Part shown: in pieces, positions 17,890-26,961 of the stretch
How the letters are laid out: the number at the start of each line of letters is the position of its first letter
Position numbering within the stretch: position 1 is the first letter of the stretch
Assembly: GCA_965233625.1 (NCBI GenBank)
Contig: OZ247499.1
Location: 2,232,001-2,296,000, forward strand
Origin: G965233625 sp965233625
GTDB lineage: Bacteria > Planctomycetota > Planctomycetia > Pirellulales > Pirellulaceae
Direction: 5' to 3'
Length of the DNA stretch: 64,000 nucleotides
Position numbers and translations under genes: made by a program
Notes under the pieces: generated by a model
Told to the model about the DNA's origin: nothing
Database searches by the model: none
What the model saw: only the letters and a program-made list of their open reading frames with translations

Positions 17890-18639
17890 TCAGCAGGCAT
17901 CGTCGCAACTGGATGATGCCGCCTTGAGGCGGTCCTGACAAAATCTATGGCGGTGAGAGTCGCCTGCGTTATGGTACAGACGGCTTAGTTTTCTCAGGCA
18001 GCACTTGCAATCAACGGTGCAGATTTCGATGGAAGATGCATCGGCCACCGTCAGGTATGCGTGATCTTCCCGGCCCATTCTGCCCAGGATCGTGGCGGCA
18101 GCCATGCGGTAGTGGAAAATCTCAGGGGCTAAATCGATAACGCCGCGGATGATCGGATAGATCAACTCCGGCGGATAATCCGCTTTGGCCATGTAATAGG
18201 CGACGCCATACCTGGCGTGATGGCAACCGGGGTCCAGTTCAAAGGCACGTTTGCAGACATCAATTGCGATAGGGATAGAGCCTGTCCTGCCAAGTCCCGT
18301 TGCCAGTCTGGAGAGAAATTCAAAGGGAAATTCAGAAATCGTGGATAGCTTGTAATACATCCCCCTGGCAGCAACCGTTTTCCCGCTTGCAAGGTAACAT
18401 TCCGCCAGAACCAGCTTCGATTCAATCGTCAGCGGCTGAATAACGCCGGCCTGTTCAATGGCCGACATGCTGCCTTCGATTTCTCCCAGTTCCGCCAGGA
18501 TGACCCCCTTGAGCTGCAAGCACCAAGGATCGCGGGCGTCTTCACCCAGACGCATCTCAAGCATTTCTAGAGCGGGGATGACCAATCCCTGAATGTGCAG
18601 TTGCAGCGCATTCAGGTACTCCGGCCCAGCATCAAACAT
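17890..18639 (-). CDS. TPR-like helical repeat protein
   Basis: A cytoplasmic-looking protein of about 249 residues built of helix-turn-helix repeats of TPR type (for example EYLNALQLHIQG, IAIDVCKRAFELDPG..AR). The C-terminus is Cys/His-rich (CTVDCKCCLRKL, RHRFC) and could bind a metal. I prefer ATG 18639; a TTG at 18657 is the alternative. It lies downstream of the DUF1559 gene, past a long hairpin, and may be transcribed by read-through. Function is unknown. Confidence 0.6.
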   Translation of the reverse strand: MFDAGPEYLNALQLHIQGLVIPALEMLEMRLGEDARDPWCLQLKGVILAELGEIEGSMSAIEQAGVIQPLTIESKLVLAECYLASGKTVAARGMYYKLSTISEFPFEFLSRLATGLGRTGSIPIAIDVCKRAFELDPGCHHARYGVAYYMAKADYPPELIYPIIRGVIDLAPEIFHYRMAAATILGRMGREDHAYLTVADASSIEICTVDCKCCLRKLSRLYHNAGDSHRHRFCQDRLKAASSSCDDAC

Positions 18640-18718
18640 AAACTGATGTTCTTTCAAAAAATGGAAAACGCATTTGGCTTACAAAGGCGTCTGGCTTCAT
18701 CCACTGCCATCCAAAGAA

Positions 18719-18758
18719 AGAGCCGCGGCACGGTATGTAGCATGCCGGCCGCGGCTCT
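18719..18758 (-). terminator. Long hairpin between the DUF1559 and TPR genes
   Basis: A perfect 10-bp outer stem (AGAGCCGCGG with CCGCGGCTCT) encloses a second 6-bp stem with loop TAG. On the minus strand it follows the DUF1559 stop by about 60 nt and is followed by a CTTTCTTT stretch, so it probably terminates or attenuates transcription before the TPR gene. Confidence 0.6.
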
Positions 18759-18817
18759 GTAGTGATTACCCGCTAGCGAAGATCGCCAAGGGCTGGTCCT
18801 GTGGGCCTTAGCTGTCG

Positions 18818-19750
18818 TTACGGAAGCGTTGCAACTTCACCGCCGGCACGGGTGGATACGGCACGGTAGATGTTGTTGTCGATGGTTTCCGCAACGAAGC
18901 TGACCGAACCATCGCACATGGCGAAGTTGCCGCCACCAGGATGCTGGCTGCGGAACGCGCCGTAAGCCGTCGATGTCCAGTCATGCTTGTTGAACGGATG
19001 GTACGTGGTTCCCCATGAATAGCCGATGTAGCCAAAGGCCCAGACACCACCGTAGGTGGTTGATGGGACACCGCTTGGAGTGAAGTCGGTTTCACCTAGC
19101 AGAAAGGTGTTGGAGGTACCGTCGGTGATATCGGCCAGCCGGGTTGGCTTACGGTGATTAGGACCAGGGGTTCCGTATGTCTTGATTGGTATGACGGCGC
19201 CACTGTAGGCAGGCTCTGGATCGCCGTAGTACGCGGCGTAGTGCAGCAGCGACGTGTCTTCGGCGCCGGCGCTCCAGAGGTAGCTGCACGGGCCACGGTT
19301 TTCAGCTCCACCCCCAGTTCCAAGCGGGCCAGACGGGGGAGTCATCGAAGGGCAGGTGTACGAAGTAATCTCGATCTGCTGCAGCAGCGCGTTGGTCCAG
19401 CCGTCGCCGTCCGGATCGGCTGTACTGTTGCGAGCCTCATCCGGCATCCAGCGACTGGCCATCGCATCGTTCTCCAGAAAGGGCATGATCAGGATGTGGC
19501 CAGTGTTCCACGTGTCAGCATCGTCACCGTCCATGCGGTCACGTGCTGCGAAAGGCATCGTCTTAAAGGTGTCGTGATAATTATGCGTCGCCAGGGCGAC
19601 CTGCTTCATATTGTTGGTACACGACATCCGCCGGGCAGCCTCGCGGGCGGCTTGTACAGCAGGCAACAAAAGGGCGACCAGTACGCCAATGATGGCGATA
19701 ACAACAAGAAGCTCCACAAGCGTGAAGGCACGACGTGAAGTCGTAGACAT
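18818..19750 (-). CDS. DUF1559 pseudopilin-like protein (1)
   Basis: A planctomycete-expanded DUF1559 protein. From ATG 19750, with a strong GGAGG site 6 nt upstream, the N-terminus is MSTTSRRAFTLVELLVVIAI, a class III (type IV pilin-like) leader cleaved before Phe with Glu at +5. The canonical AREAARR.SCTNNMKQ..LA.HNYHD follows, then a beta-rich head domain ending in the SFVAETID..IYRA motif. The protein is exported and assembled or anchored by prepilin machinery; its specific role is unknown. In-frame codons up to 19807 are not needed. Confidence 0.95.
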   Translation of the reverse strand: MSTTSRRAFTLVELLVVIAIIGVLVALLLPAVQAAREAARRMSCTNNMKQVALATHNYHDTFKTMPFAARDRMDGDDADTWNTGHILIMPFLENDAMASRWMPDEARNSTADPDGDGWTNALLQQIEITSYTCPSMTPPSGPLGTGGGAENRGPCSYLWSAGAEDTSLLHYAAYYGDPEPAYSGAVIPIKTYGTPGPNHRKPTRLADITDGTSNTFLLGETDFTPSGVPSTTYGGVWAFGYIGYSWGTTYHPFNKHDWTSTAYGAFRSQHPGGGNFAMCDGSVSFVAETIDNNIYRAVSTRAGGEVATLP

Positions 19751-20169
19751 AGCGTCCTCCAGAGGTAGGAAAGGCCCGGACACCTGTGGACTGCTATGGT
19801 TATGCAACCAGCAAGCATCCCGGGCTGCCGCAACTTAGGCGACATGGATACAGGGGATGGCTGGCTGGCCAAGGAGGCTCGCTGGCTTAACTGAGATTCA
19901 ATCTCACTAACAGAGTGACCCTATGCTAAGCGATATGCATTTAGTGTCAACGGGCCAAAGCAAATCTTTTCCAGATTTCTGACCGGAAATTCGAGCGTCG
20001 TGCAACGAGCCAGTTTCACAGGGGGTGATCATTGCGGCTACGGCCTGAACATCGTTATCCTACTCACACCCTATCGCTGGATCAGACAACCGGCAGCACT
20101 TCACTGCGTGCGTCTTTTCTTCGATAGCGAATCGCTACTGTCCGTCATGATGTGCAGGAATTGCTAACG
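19751..20169. other. Divergent intergenic region, DUF1559 / DUF3386
   Basis: This 419-base region must carry the minus-strand promoter of the DUF1559 gene and the plus-strand promoter of the DUF3386 gene. No operator palindrome or RNA fold stands out. A GCAGGA ribosome-binding site occurs at 20154-20159. Confidence 0.5.
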
Positions 20170-20892
20170 ATGAGAAGCTACCTTAAGACGACCCTAATCA
20201 TTACCCTGTGGCTAAGCTGCGGCGTTCTCCAAGCTGAACCAGGACCTGGCAACGATGCAGCTGCAATGCGTAGGGCGGCGCACGAGACACGGGCCGTCTG
20301 GAACGGTTTCCCTGGTTTCACTGCGGACATTGCAATTTCAGAAGGCGATGTTTCTTATCGCGGCCGCATTCGCGTAACGCCGGACTTCAAATATGAACTT
20401 ATGATCGACGAAAAGGCGAAGCAGGCATGGGTTGTTGCAAAGCTGCGATCCGTCATCGGCCATCGCAAGCCGTCGCCCGCCCGCGACTACGACGTATCTT
20501 TTGCGGATCACAAACCTGGGCATGTGTCCGGGCGACTCGTAAAAGAGAACAGCGGTGCAGGGACATTCCGGATCAAAGACGGGCTGATCCGCGAAGTGAT
20601 CCGCAAGTCAGATTCCAGCTGGTTTGAGATTTCGAACCTGGAGCACCTGCAAACGCACAAAGGCAAATATCTTCCGCGGACAACCAGCGTGACCTATCGC
20701 GATCCTGCAACGGGCGACCTTCTCTCTAACCGCAGTAATTTCTTCGGCTGGAAACGCGTCGGCGACTTTAATCTACCCGCGCGGACCTTCACCATCGAAA
20801 CATCGTCCGGCGGCAAGCGGACGGTCAGAGCAATCACTTTCAGTTCGCAAGAACTGTTAGATGCAGCTAATGACAAAGAAGCCGCCAGATAG
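20170..20892 (+). CDS. Exported DUF3386 family protein
   Basis: From ATG 20170 (GCAGGA about 10 nt upstream) the product has a signal peptide ending near GVLQAEPG. It then matches my memory of the DUF3386 family, with motifs such as VWNGFPGFTADI, the GDVSYRG strand and FFGWKRVGDFNLP. The family is known mainly from cyanobacteria and planctomycetes and has no established biochemical role. A GTG at 20152 would add six residues. It converges on the Fur-box operon, with its stop 75 bp from the hemP-like gene, so a link with iron is suggestive only. Confidence 0.7.
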   Translation: MRSYLKTTLIITLWLSCGVLQAEPGPGNDAAAMRRAAHETRAVWNGFPGFTADIAISEGDVSYRGRIRVTPDFKYELMIDEKAKQAWVVAKLRSVIGHRKPSPARDYDVSFADHKPGHVSGRLVKENSGAGTFRIKDGLIREVIRKSDSSWFEISNLEHLQTHKGKYLPRTTSVTYRDPATGDLLSNRSNFFGWKRVGDFNLPARTFTIETSSGGKRTVRAITFSSQELLDAANDKEAAR

Positions 20893-20967
20893 CATCTAGT
20901 CACAACCGTACGATTGCCTGTCCGGACAACTTTGAATGCGTGCACTCGATCGCCAGGTCGATGGCGT

Positions 20968-21189
20968 CTATTTGCACAGAATAAGCTTCCCCTGCCTGGT
21001 TAAACGCAGCCGGTAGACTTTACCGTGATGCTCAATCAGCGCTTCCCCAACTCCTTGCAGAAGCTCTTCCGATTTCCAGACGGGCGGCCCATCGCCGCCG
21101 CTTGGGTGGGCGTTTGTGTCAGCATTCTGCCCGGGTTTTCCGGTAGATCTATTCTGGTCATTCACCGTCCTTACCCTTTTTGTTGTCAC
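20968..21189 (-). CDS. hemP: HemP/HmuP-like hemin uptake protein
   Basis: This small protein of 65-73 residues ends in the hallmark of the HemP/HmuP family: a segment of the form LIEHHGKVYRLRLTRQGKLI ending in Lys. HemP proteins accompany heme-uptake genes in proteobacteria and are typically Fur-regulated. Here the gene is last in an operon headed by a Fur-type box, 50 nt after the PepSY gene. GTG 21189 is one possible start; GTG 21165 has a better AGGGTAAGG site and may be the true one. Confidence 0.8.
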   Translation of the reverse strand: MTTKRVRTVNDQNRSTGKPGQNADTNAHPSGGDGPPVWKSEELLQGVGEALIEHHGKVYRLRLTRQGKLILCK

Positions 21190-21238
21190 GACGGAAACTT
21201 ACGCAGGTTTCAGTAATCCGCGTCTCCAAATCTGCGCG

Positions 21239-21841
21239 CTAATGTGCGAACAGAAACCAGATCGCCACCATCAGCAGCGCTCCGGCAAGAGACGTCAGCA
21301 GACCAGCTCTTTTTCTGCGGCGCAAATACAGCAGCAAACCGAAACCCGTCAGCGAGACAATCACGCCGAGCAAAGCTGACAGATCGATAATCCACGACCA
21401 GGCCTCACCAGAATCGCGGCCCTTATGCAGGTCGTTCACGATTGCGATAAAGCCGCTTGCATTAATGACCCCGTCGTATTTGCCGCTGCTCCGATCGACA
21501 AAGATATCCGCTGAATAGCCGGGGCCTTTGAACACGATCATGCACTCGTAGTCGTCAATTTCGACTTCGGAAACCCGTCCCCGCAGGCGATGCTCCATCC
21601 GCAGCGTTTCAGCGATTTGAAGCTTATCAACCTCTGGAGTGCACCATTCCTCAGGGACAGCGCCGCTGATATCCGTTGACAGCGGCTCCCCATTGGTGAA
21701 CCAGTCCGGATGATTCAACGTAATTCCGGTCACCGAGAAGAACATCATTGCCGCAAAGCTGAACATCGAAAGATAAATGTGCAGCCAGCGCATCCATGCC
21801 GCCGACTGTCCATATAGCCATTTCTTCGTACTGCGGCTCAT
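21239..21841 (-). CDS. PepSY-associated transmembrane protein
   Basis: A 200-residue inner-membrane protein of the PepSY_TM type. A first helix near residues 16-42 carries LHIYLSMF and the motif VTGITLNHPDWF. An extracytoplasmic PepSY-like domain follows (about 60-140), then NDLHKGR and two C-terminal helices (about 150-175 and 182-198). The conserved His residues in the helices are potential heme ligands. Related PepSY proteins such as FoxB and FpvG take part in periplasmic ferrisiderophore reduction, which suits the Fur-box context. It overlaps the upstream ApbE gene by 4 bp (ATGA). Confidence 0.85.
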   Translation of the reverse strand: MSRSTKKWLYGQSAAWMRWLHIYLSMFSFAAMMFFSVTGITLNHPDWFTNGEPLSTDISGAVPEEWCTPEVDKLQIAETLRMEHRLRGRVSEVEIDDYECMIVFKGPGYSADIFVDRSSGKYDGVINASGFIAIVNDLHKGRDSGEAWSWIIDLSALLGVIVSLTGFGLLLYLRRRKRAGLLTSLAGALLMVAIWFLFAH

Positions 21842-23319
21842 TCAACTGCGTTTCCAGATTTGTACTCAAAGCTAACGCCACCGAGTTCGACGTTTCCTTT
21901 CAGCGACTTGGTTTCGATACTCTTATCTTTCTTGAAATCGAATGTCTCGCGGATGATCTGATAGGTGCCATGTTCGCGGGCGACTTCGATGCACAACGTG
22001 TAGGTTCCATCAGGTAGCGGCTTACCGTTGTTGTTTGTGGCAGCAAACGCAGCCGTGTATTCACCCGGACCGCGCGTGGCGGTGGCCATCGTATCGATCA
22101 TGCTTTTCTTCTCGACAAGCTTGCGTGTCCTCTCGCCACGGTACCAGCGGGTAAGATCGCGGTGCCAGCGAGGGCCAGGCTGTTCCACCTGAAGCCACAA
22201 CAACCCGGTACGGACAGGAAAGCGGTCCGTGTCTTCAAGCCAAACAGCCACGTACGGGCGCCGGTAACGCCCACGTGAGGATTTCTTCAACGTGAATGCG
22301 ACGCGGAAACCGTCCGCCTCTTCCGCGTTTGCGGCCACAAACTGCGCGGTTTTGCGGGAACCGGGCCAACCATTCGAGGTCACCACATCGCCCGTGGACG
22401 TTTGCAGGATGCACTCCACGCCGGGCAGACGATTGACAAGTTCCAGCGTCGCGGCCGGTGACATAACGCACGAAGCCGTTGCCAGCGCGTCTGCGTCTTC
22501 GGCAGTTCTGGCTATTACCGTGGCGCCGGCAATGCCGCTGGCAGGCATGCCCGTGCGAGGATCAATAATGTGCGAATATTTGCGGCCTTTGATCAGGTGG
22601 AAGCGATGATAGCCGCCGCTGGCTGCAACCGCACAGGGACCTTTGGTAGTGAATACGTCGAGCGGTTTACCCGCGGGATCGAACGCATTAGCAATGGCAA
22701 TCCGCACCCCAGATTCCGAGGCCCGCAGATCGCCGCCGATATTGACAATGCATCCGTTCACGCCTGGGACAGCCGTCGCCACCTTCAATGCGGCGTCGAT
22801 AATCGCCCCCTTCGCCAGCGCGTCGAGCGAGAGCGGCAGCTCACCCGCCAAAGCTGTCTCCCCTTTCCACTCGATGGGTGCAGCTTGTAGCTTTGCGAGA
22901 ACCTGCTGCCGGTCCGCAGCACCGGGCAGTTTCTGTTCGCGGGCGGCTTTTTCCCACATCCCGGAAAAAGCGGCTGAGCGAATGTCGAAGGCACCACGGG
23001 TTGCGGTCCGCCAGAATTCTGAACGCCGCAAAACACGGGTAAGCTCGCGAGATGGAGCTTTCGCTTGCCCCGCCGGTGCACTCTGCCAACGCATCAATTC
23101 GCTATTGTCATCATGCCGGCTGAAGATGGCGCTAAGCCGGTCGATTTCCGCCAGGGCCGCCTCTTCAGCCTTCGCGGCCACACTCCGGCTTTCGGCGTTT
23201 ACCGTTAATTCAAAGGGCGCACCCAGCACGCTGGGACGGTGAAAACGGTGCTCGCCGGAAAATGCCGGTGACGCCAGCACGACAAGCAACACGGCTGGCG
23301 TAAAAAATCGGGTCAACAT
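21838..23319 (-). CDS. ApbE-like FAD:protein FMN transferase fused to DUF2271
   Basis: The 493-residue exported protein has a signal peptide (ends near SPAFSGE). An ApbE domain spans about 25-335, with SLDALAKGAIIDAA, NIGGDLRA, the SHIIDPRTGMP core and the D..DALATA metal-binding segment. A DUF2271 domain spans about 350-485 (PYVAVWLEDTDRFPVRTG..WLQVEQPGPRWHRDLTRW; DGTYTLCIEVAREHG). ApbE attaches FMN to extracytoplasmic proteins. DUF2271 is usually a separate gene beside PepSY and ApbE genes, so the fusion is notable. I found no exact ApbE acceptor motif in the operon; the closest is TDISGAV in the PepSY protein. Confidence 0.88.
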   Translation of the reverse strand: MLTRFFTPAVLLVVLASPAFSGEHRFHRPSVLGAPFELTVNAESRSVAAKAEEAALAEIDRLSAIFSRHDDNSELMRWQSAPAGQAKAPSRELTRVLRRSEFWRTATRGAFDIRSAAFSGMWEKAAREQKLPGAADRQQVLAKLQAAPIEWKGETALAGELPLSLDALAKGAIIDAALKVATAVPGVNGCIVNIGGDLRASESGVRIAIANAFDPAGKPLDVFTTKGPCAVAASGGYHRFHLIKGRKYSHIIDPRTGMPASGIAGATVIARTAEDADALATASCVMSPAATLELVNRLPGVECILQTSTGDVVTSNGWPGSRKTAQFVAANAEEADGFRVAFTLKKSSRGRYRRPYVAVWLEDTDRFPVRTGLLWLQVEQPGPRWHRDLTRWYRGERTRKLVEKKSMIDTMATATRGPGEYTAAFAATNNNGKPLPDGTYTLCIEVAREHGTYQIIRETFDFKKDKSIETKSLKGNVELGGVSFEYKSGNAVE

Positions 23320-23415
23320 GGATGTCGTCCAATACGTCTTTAATCAGGTAATTTGTCTCAGCGACTTCGCAGCGGGAACGAAGCCACTCCTTTTGTGACA
23401 TATTTATGTCACTAT

Positions 23416-26340
23416 CTAGTCCTCGTCCTGCTTCGATTCAACCACGACGCGAATCTCTTTGTACGAGAGCAAGCCGTTCTTATCGGTGTCGCCCTCCCTT
23501 ATCAGCGCCGACAGTTTCGCGCCCAGTTCCTTCGCACTAAGCTGCCCGTCCTTGTCGGTGTCGCGACGGATAAGCGCCATGACGCTTCCCGACGAATCAG
23601 GACGCTGGCTTCGCCCGCTGAAATTCAAGGTTTCGGCTTTCTCCGGGGCCTTGGCTGGTTCTGGATCAAAGAGTACGAACCGGGCGACGCCGTCTTCCTC
23701 CCGGTCGATACCGTAGAACAGCAGGCGGCCACCGTAGTTCATCACCTGCATCGAAGCGGTAACGCCGGGCACTTTCCCGATGGTGCGCCACTTGCCGGTT
23801 TTGAGATCCAGTGCTTCCACCGTATCCGCTGCGGCGAAGTGACCATCTTTCCGCCCGAATCCACCCGCCAGATAAATCGTGTCGCCGGTTGTCGCCACGC
23901 TTGGGAAGACGCGTGGCATCGAGGGGCTGCTGGCTTTGGTCCACTCACGCGTTTCAAAATCAAAAACATCTACGTCTGCGACAATTCCCGTGCCTTCTCC
24001 CAGGCCGCCGATCACGTAGTATTTTCCATCGGCGACGGCGCCAGCGGCTGAACGCCTAGGCACCGGCAGCTTGACGCCAGGCAACGGTGTGACATCGCTA
24101 GAGTCACCCCACCAGTGCAGCACATCGGTTGCAAGGCCACCGCCTTTGACACCGCTGCCGCCGAAAATCCACACGGCGTTCTGATGGTACACAGCGTTGT
24201 GCATGCCACGCTCAGCAGGAAGTTTCACAGAGGCAGTGTCCCAGGTCCCGCTTTGCGGATCTAACGTGAAGATCTCATTCAGCGACGTCAGCCCCTTATC
24301 ACCAAAGCCGAGCCCACCGGCTACAGCCAGCTTTTTGTGCTCGCTTGTCTGACGCAGTGCCACGCCAGCGCCGCTTTGCATCGCGCGGGGCAGGTCAGGT
24401 AGCTTCTCAACCTTCTGACCAGGAATGTCGAACACGAATGCCTGCTTGACGAAAGCCTCTTTCGAGAAATCATGCGGCGCGCTGCTGGCGTTGCCACCGA
24501 ATGCGAACAGCTTCGAGCCATCGAGCACCAGCGTCTGACTGTGCTTCGCGCGGCCTGCGAACTTCACACTCCAGCTGACAACTTTCGGCTGCGGCTTGCC
24601 ATCAACACGGAACGACTCCACCGCCGCGTTCCGGCCGCCGGGCGATGACGTTCCGCCGAGCGCGATGAGGCGGTTCTCGCCTACGGGCAACATCCGCAGG
24701 AACATCCGCGGGAACATCAGCCGGCCCGCATGCTCCCACTGCTTTCCCTTAGCGCCCAGACGATACAGCACGCCGGAACCGCCCGTAACGTACAGACGCC
24801 CGCCCGTGGCGAACGAGCTTGTAGCAAATCCGGCGGAACGGCTATCGGGTAGGAGTTCAGGACCTTCTGACCATTCGCCGGATTTTGGATCAAAGACAGA
24901 CACCTTACGGGTAATTCCCCGCTGCTGAATGCCGCCAATCAGATAAATTTTTCCATCGTACGCCGCCATCGAAACTGCGCGGGTCACGTATCCAGGACCC
25001 GGCAGAACCTGCCAACCGTCTTCGGGCTTATCCAAGTTGAATCGCACGATCGTTTCGTGCCACGGGGCGGAACGCGACGAAGCACCCTGCAGATTCCAGC
25101 CGCCGCCAACATAAATCATGCGTCCCAGAATGGCAGCGTCCAGCGACGAACGGGGCTCTGGCAACGGCGCCAGTTCTTCCCACTTATTCTTGGCGATGTC
25201 GTAGCGGGCAAAGTGTGTGGTGGACTTAAAATTGGTTTCTTCGCCCGACTTATTCAGAAACGTGAGTCCGCCAATGCGATATAGATGCGTGCCATCCGTT
25301 ACCAGGGCGGTGCTCTGGGCGCCCTCGTGCATTGCCAGGTCTTCCCATTCTGCATCTGGATCGTCAAAGCGGATGCGACGGAAATGATTGGAAAGACCGT
25401 CCAGCCCAAAGCCATGCGCCGATCCATCATGCCCGCTAAAGACGTACAAATAATCCTTAACAACCGCGGCGCCAAAGCTGGTCAGCGGTGAGGGCAACGG
25501 CTTGTGCAGCTGCGCTACATCCTGTGAGACGGAATCCTTCGAAACAGGAACTTTGGCTTTGGCTGCCGCAGACTCTTCTGGCTTCTTGCTATCGCCCTTC
25601 GTCGTCGACTTCGGACGCGCCTTAATTTTGTGGACGAACGTGGTCGTCAGATAATGCGAAGCGCCTTCATACGCCGCTCCTTCAAACTTTCCCTTCTCCT
25701 CTTTATCAGTGAAGCCAGCGATGATGCCATTCAGCCCAGGCGTCAACTCACCCACGGTAAAACTCGCCTGTCCCTGCTTACCGGTCTTTACCGAAGACTG
25801 TTTCTCGCCCTTGGCGGAGTACAGTGACACGCTTGTGTCAGCAAGCGGCTTACCTTTCCACATCAGGTGGACGGTGACCCCTTCTTTGTTCTGCACAATG
25901 TGTGCGACAAGATCGAGCGGAAGACTGGCGAACTTCTTCTGATGCTTCTTCAAGTTCCGCGACAGCTTACCGCCATAATGCAGCGTGTAGTAATTCAACC
26001 GGGAGCCACGATAAACACCATACGTTGTCTGTGCATACAACGCGTCCGCCTTGGCTGGTGACTTTGAAAGCAGGCCTGAATAGCCCTTCTGATCGCTCTC
26101 CTGCATCGCCAGAGGCTTGCCGCCTTCCGCAGTAAACTCCCACACTTTGGTGCTGGCGATCGTATCCGGGAGATGGTAGTCACGGTCCGAAGGATCTTCG
26201 CCAAAGAAGTATTCGGCCTTCCCGTCACTGGACATCGCCAGCCACGGGAAGTGGGCTTGCACCTGCGTGGATGCAAGCAGCAGAACGGCGGCTGGCAACA
26301 GCGCGAAAACGCGGCTGAATCTGGTTAGTGTGCTATTCAT
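23416..26340 (-). CDS. DUF4198-like / kelch-repeat / EF-hand exported protein
   Basis: A large exported protein of about 974 residues. A signal peptide ends at TQVQA-HF. The N-terminal part (about 30-230) resembles DUF4198 (HFPWLAMSSDGKAEYFFGE; a VHLMWKGKPLADTSV beta-sandwich). A Lys/Ser-rich linker follows. From about 280 to 880 there are many kelch repeats (IYVGGGW, IYLIGGI, LYVTGGSG, YYVIGGLGEG), enough for two propellers. The C-terminus has two EF-hand loops (DTDKDGQLSAKE and DTDKNGLLSYKE). ATG 26340 gives the best signal peptide; two upstream in-frame ATG or alternative starts reach 26376. The first kelch block is similar to the protein at 43079. The substrate is unknown; DUF4198 genes often sit in metal-uptake loci. 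Confidence 0.8.
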   Translation of the reverse strand: MNSTLTRFSRVFALLPAAVLLLASTQVQAHFPWLAMSSDGKAEYFFGEDPSDRDYHLPDTIASTKVWEFTAEGGKPLAMQESDQKGYSGLLSKSPAKADALYAQTTYGVYRGSRLNYYTLHYGGKLSRNLKKHQKKFASLPLDLVAHIVQNKEGVTVHLMWKGKPLADTSVSLYSAKGEKQSSVKTGKQGQASFTVGELTPGLNGIIAGFTDKEEKGKFEGAAYEGASHYLTTTFVHKIKARPKSTTKGDSKKPEESAAAKAKVPVSKDSVSQDVAQLHKPLPSPLTSFGAAVVKDYLYVFSGHDGSAHGFGLDGLSNHFRRIRFDDPDAEWEDLAMHEGAQSTALVTDGTHLYRIGGLTFLNKSGEETNFKSTTHFARYDIAKNKWEELAPLPEPRSSLDAAILGRMIYVGGGWNLQGASSRSAPWHETIVRFNLDKPEDGWQVLPGPGYVTRAVSMAAYDGKIYLIGGIQQRGITRKVSVFDPKSGEWSEGPELLPDSRSAGFATSSFATGGRLYVTGGSGVLYRLGAKGKQWEHAGRLMFPRMFLRMLPVGENRLIALGGTSSPGGRNAAVESFRVDGKPQPKVVSWSVKFAGRAKHSQTLVLDGSKLFAFGGNASSAPHDFSKEAFVKQAFVFDIPGQKVEKLPDLPRAMQSGAGVALRQTSEHKKLAVAGGLGFGDKGLTSLNEIFTLDPQSGTWDTASVKLPAERGMHNAVYHQNAVWIFGGSGVKGGGLATDVLHWWGDSSDVTPLPGVKLPVPRRSAAGAVADGKYYVIGGLGEGTGIVADVDVFDFETREWTKASSPSMPRVFPSVATTGDTIYLAGGFGRKDGHFAAADTVEALDLKTGKWRTIGKVPGVTASMQVMNYGGRLLFYGIDREEDGVARFVLFDPEPAKAPEKAETLNFSGRSQRPDSSGSVMALIRRDTDKDGQLSAKELGAKLSALIREGDTDKNGLLSYKEIRVVVESKQDED

Positions 26341-26382
26341 GGGATTGGGCATGCTCTGGTGGGGTAGGAAGAACACAGCTTG

Positions 26383-26685
26383 CTAGCCGCGGGGAATATC
26401 TTTGTTGCGTTCGGGGATAATGACGGACCTCATGAACTTATCCCACTCGCGCTGTTTCTTGAGCTTGGGGTCTTCTTCACGCAGGCGGTCAAAAGTGGCT
26501 TCGTCGTACTTTTCTTCGACGGGCAGCGTCTTCCATTCTTCAACGGACAAGGGCGGAAGCGGACCAACCGGGCCTGGCGCCGGACGGCTGCTTCCGCCAC
26601 AACCGGCGCCCAGTAGAAGACAAAATGCCAGACCGGCCCCAAGTAGGACGGTGTGAAACCGGTGAATTGAAGCGAGTTGCATCAT
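26383..26685 (-). CDS. Small lipoprotein, unknown function
   Basis: From ATG 26685 (100 residues) the product has a lipoprotein signal with lipobox LLGAGC, a Pro/Gly-rich linker (RPAPGPVGPLPPLS) and a charged helical region ending in PERNKDIPRG. No family is recognised. It is the second gene of the Fur-box operon, 7 nt after the stop of the pseudopilin-like gene and 42 nt before the kelch gene. Confidence 0.7.
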   Translation of the reverse strand: MMQLASIHRFHTVLLGAGLAFCLLLGAGCGGSSRPAPGPVGPLPPLSVEEWKTLPVEEKYDEATFDRLREEDPKLKKQREWDKFMRSVIIPERNKDIPRG

Positions 26686-26692
26686 CAGTGAG

Positions 26693-26860
26693 TTATGGAA
26701 AGTTGCTGTTACTGGAAAATCGCTGCATGCTCCGGCCGCTTCCTGGAAGGCAATCGTCTTCACCTCCCGCATGGGTGAAACAAACGAGAAGGATGCCAAT
26801 CACCGCCATCACAAGCAGCAGTTCAACTGGGTTGAATCCACAGCGGCGCGAGTCTGGCAT
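26693..26860 (-). CDS. 55-residue pseudopilin-like small protein
   Basis: A very short gene with ATG 26860, preceded by GGGAG at 8 nt. Residues 8-26 are a class III prepilin leader: G-F at the cleavage point, Glu at +5 (GFNPVELLLV), and a hydrophobic helix MAVIGILLVCF. It ends about 29 residues later, with no pilin head domain. It lies about 100 nt downstream of the Fur-type box and directly before the lipoprotein. It may be a genuine minimal pseudopilin or the stump of a truncated DUF1559-type gene. The in-frame extension to 26920 is possible but has no good ribosome site. Confidence 0.55.
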   Translation of the reverse strand: MPDSRRCGFNPVELLLVMAVIGILLVCFTHAGGEDDCLPGSGRSMQRFSSNSNFP

Positions 26861-26961
26861 CAAGTTTTCTCCCGCAAGAACAAAGCCGGAATGGCAACGC
26901 CGCATTGGTTTGCGGCGCATGACCTGCTGGCTGGCGGAGAATGCTGGCTTGCAGAACAGCT

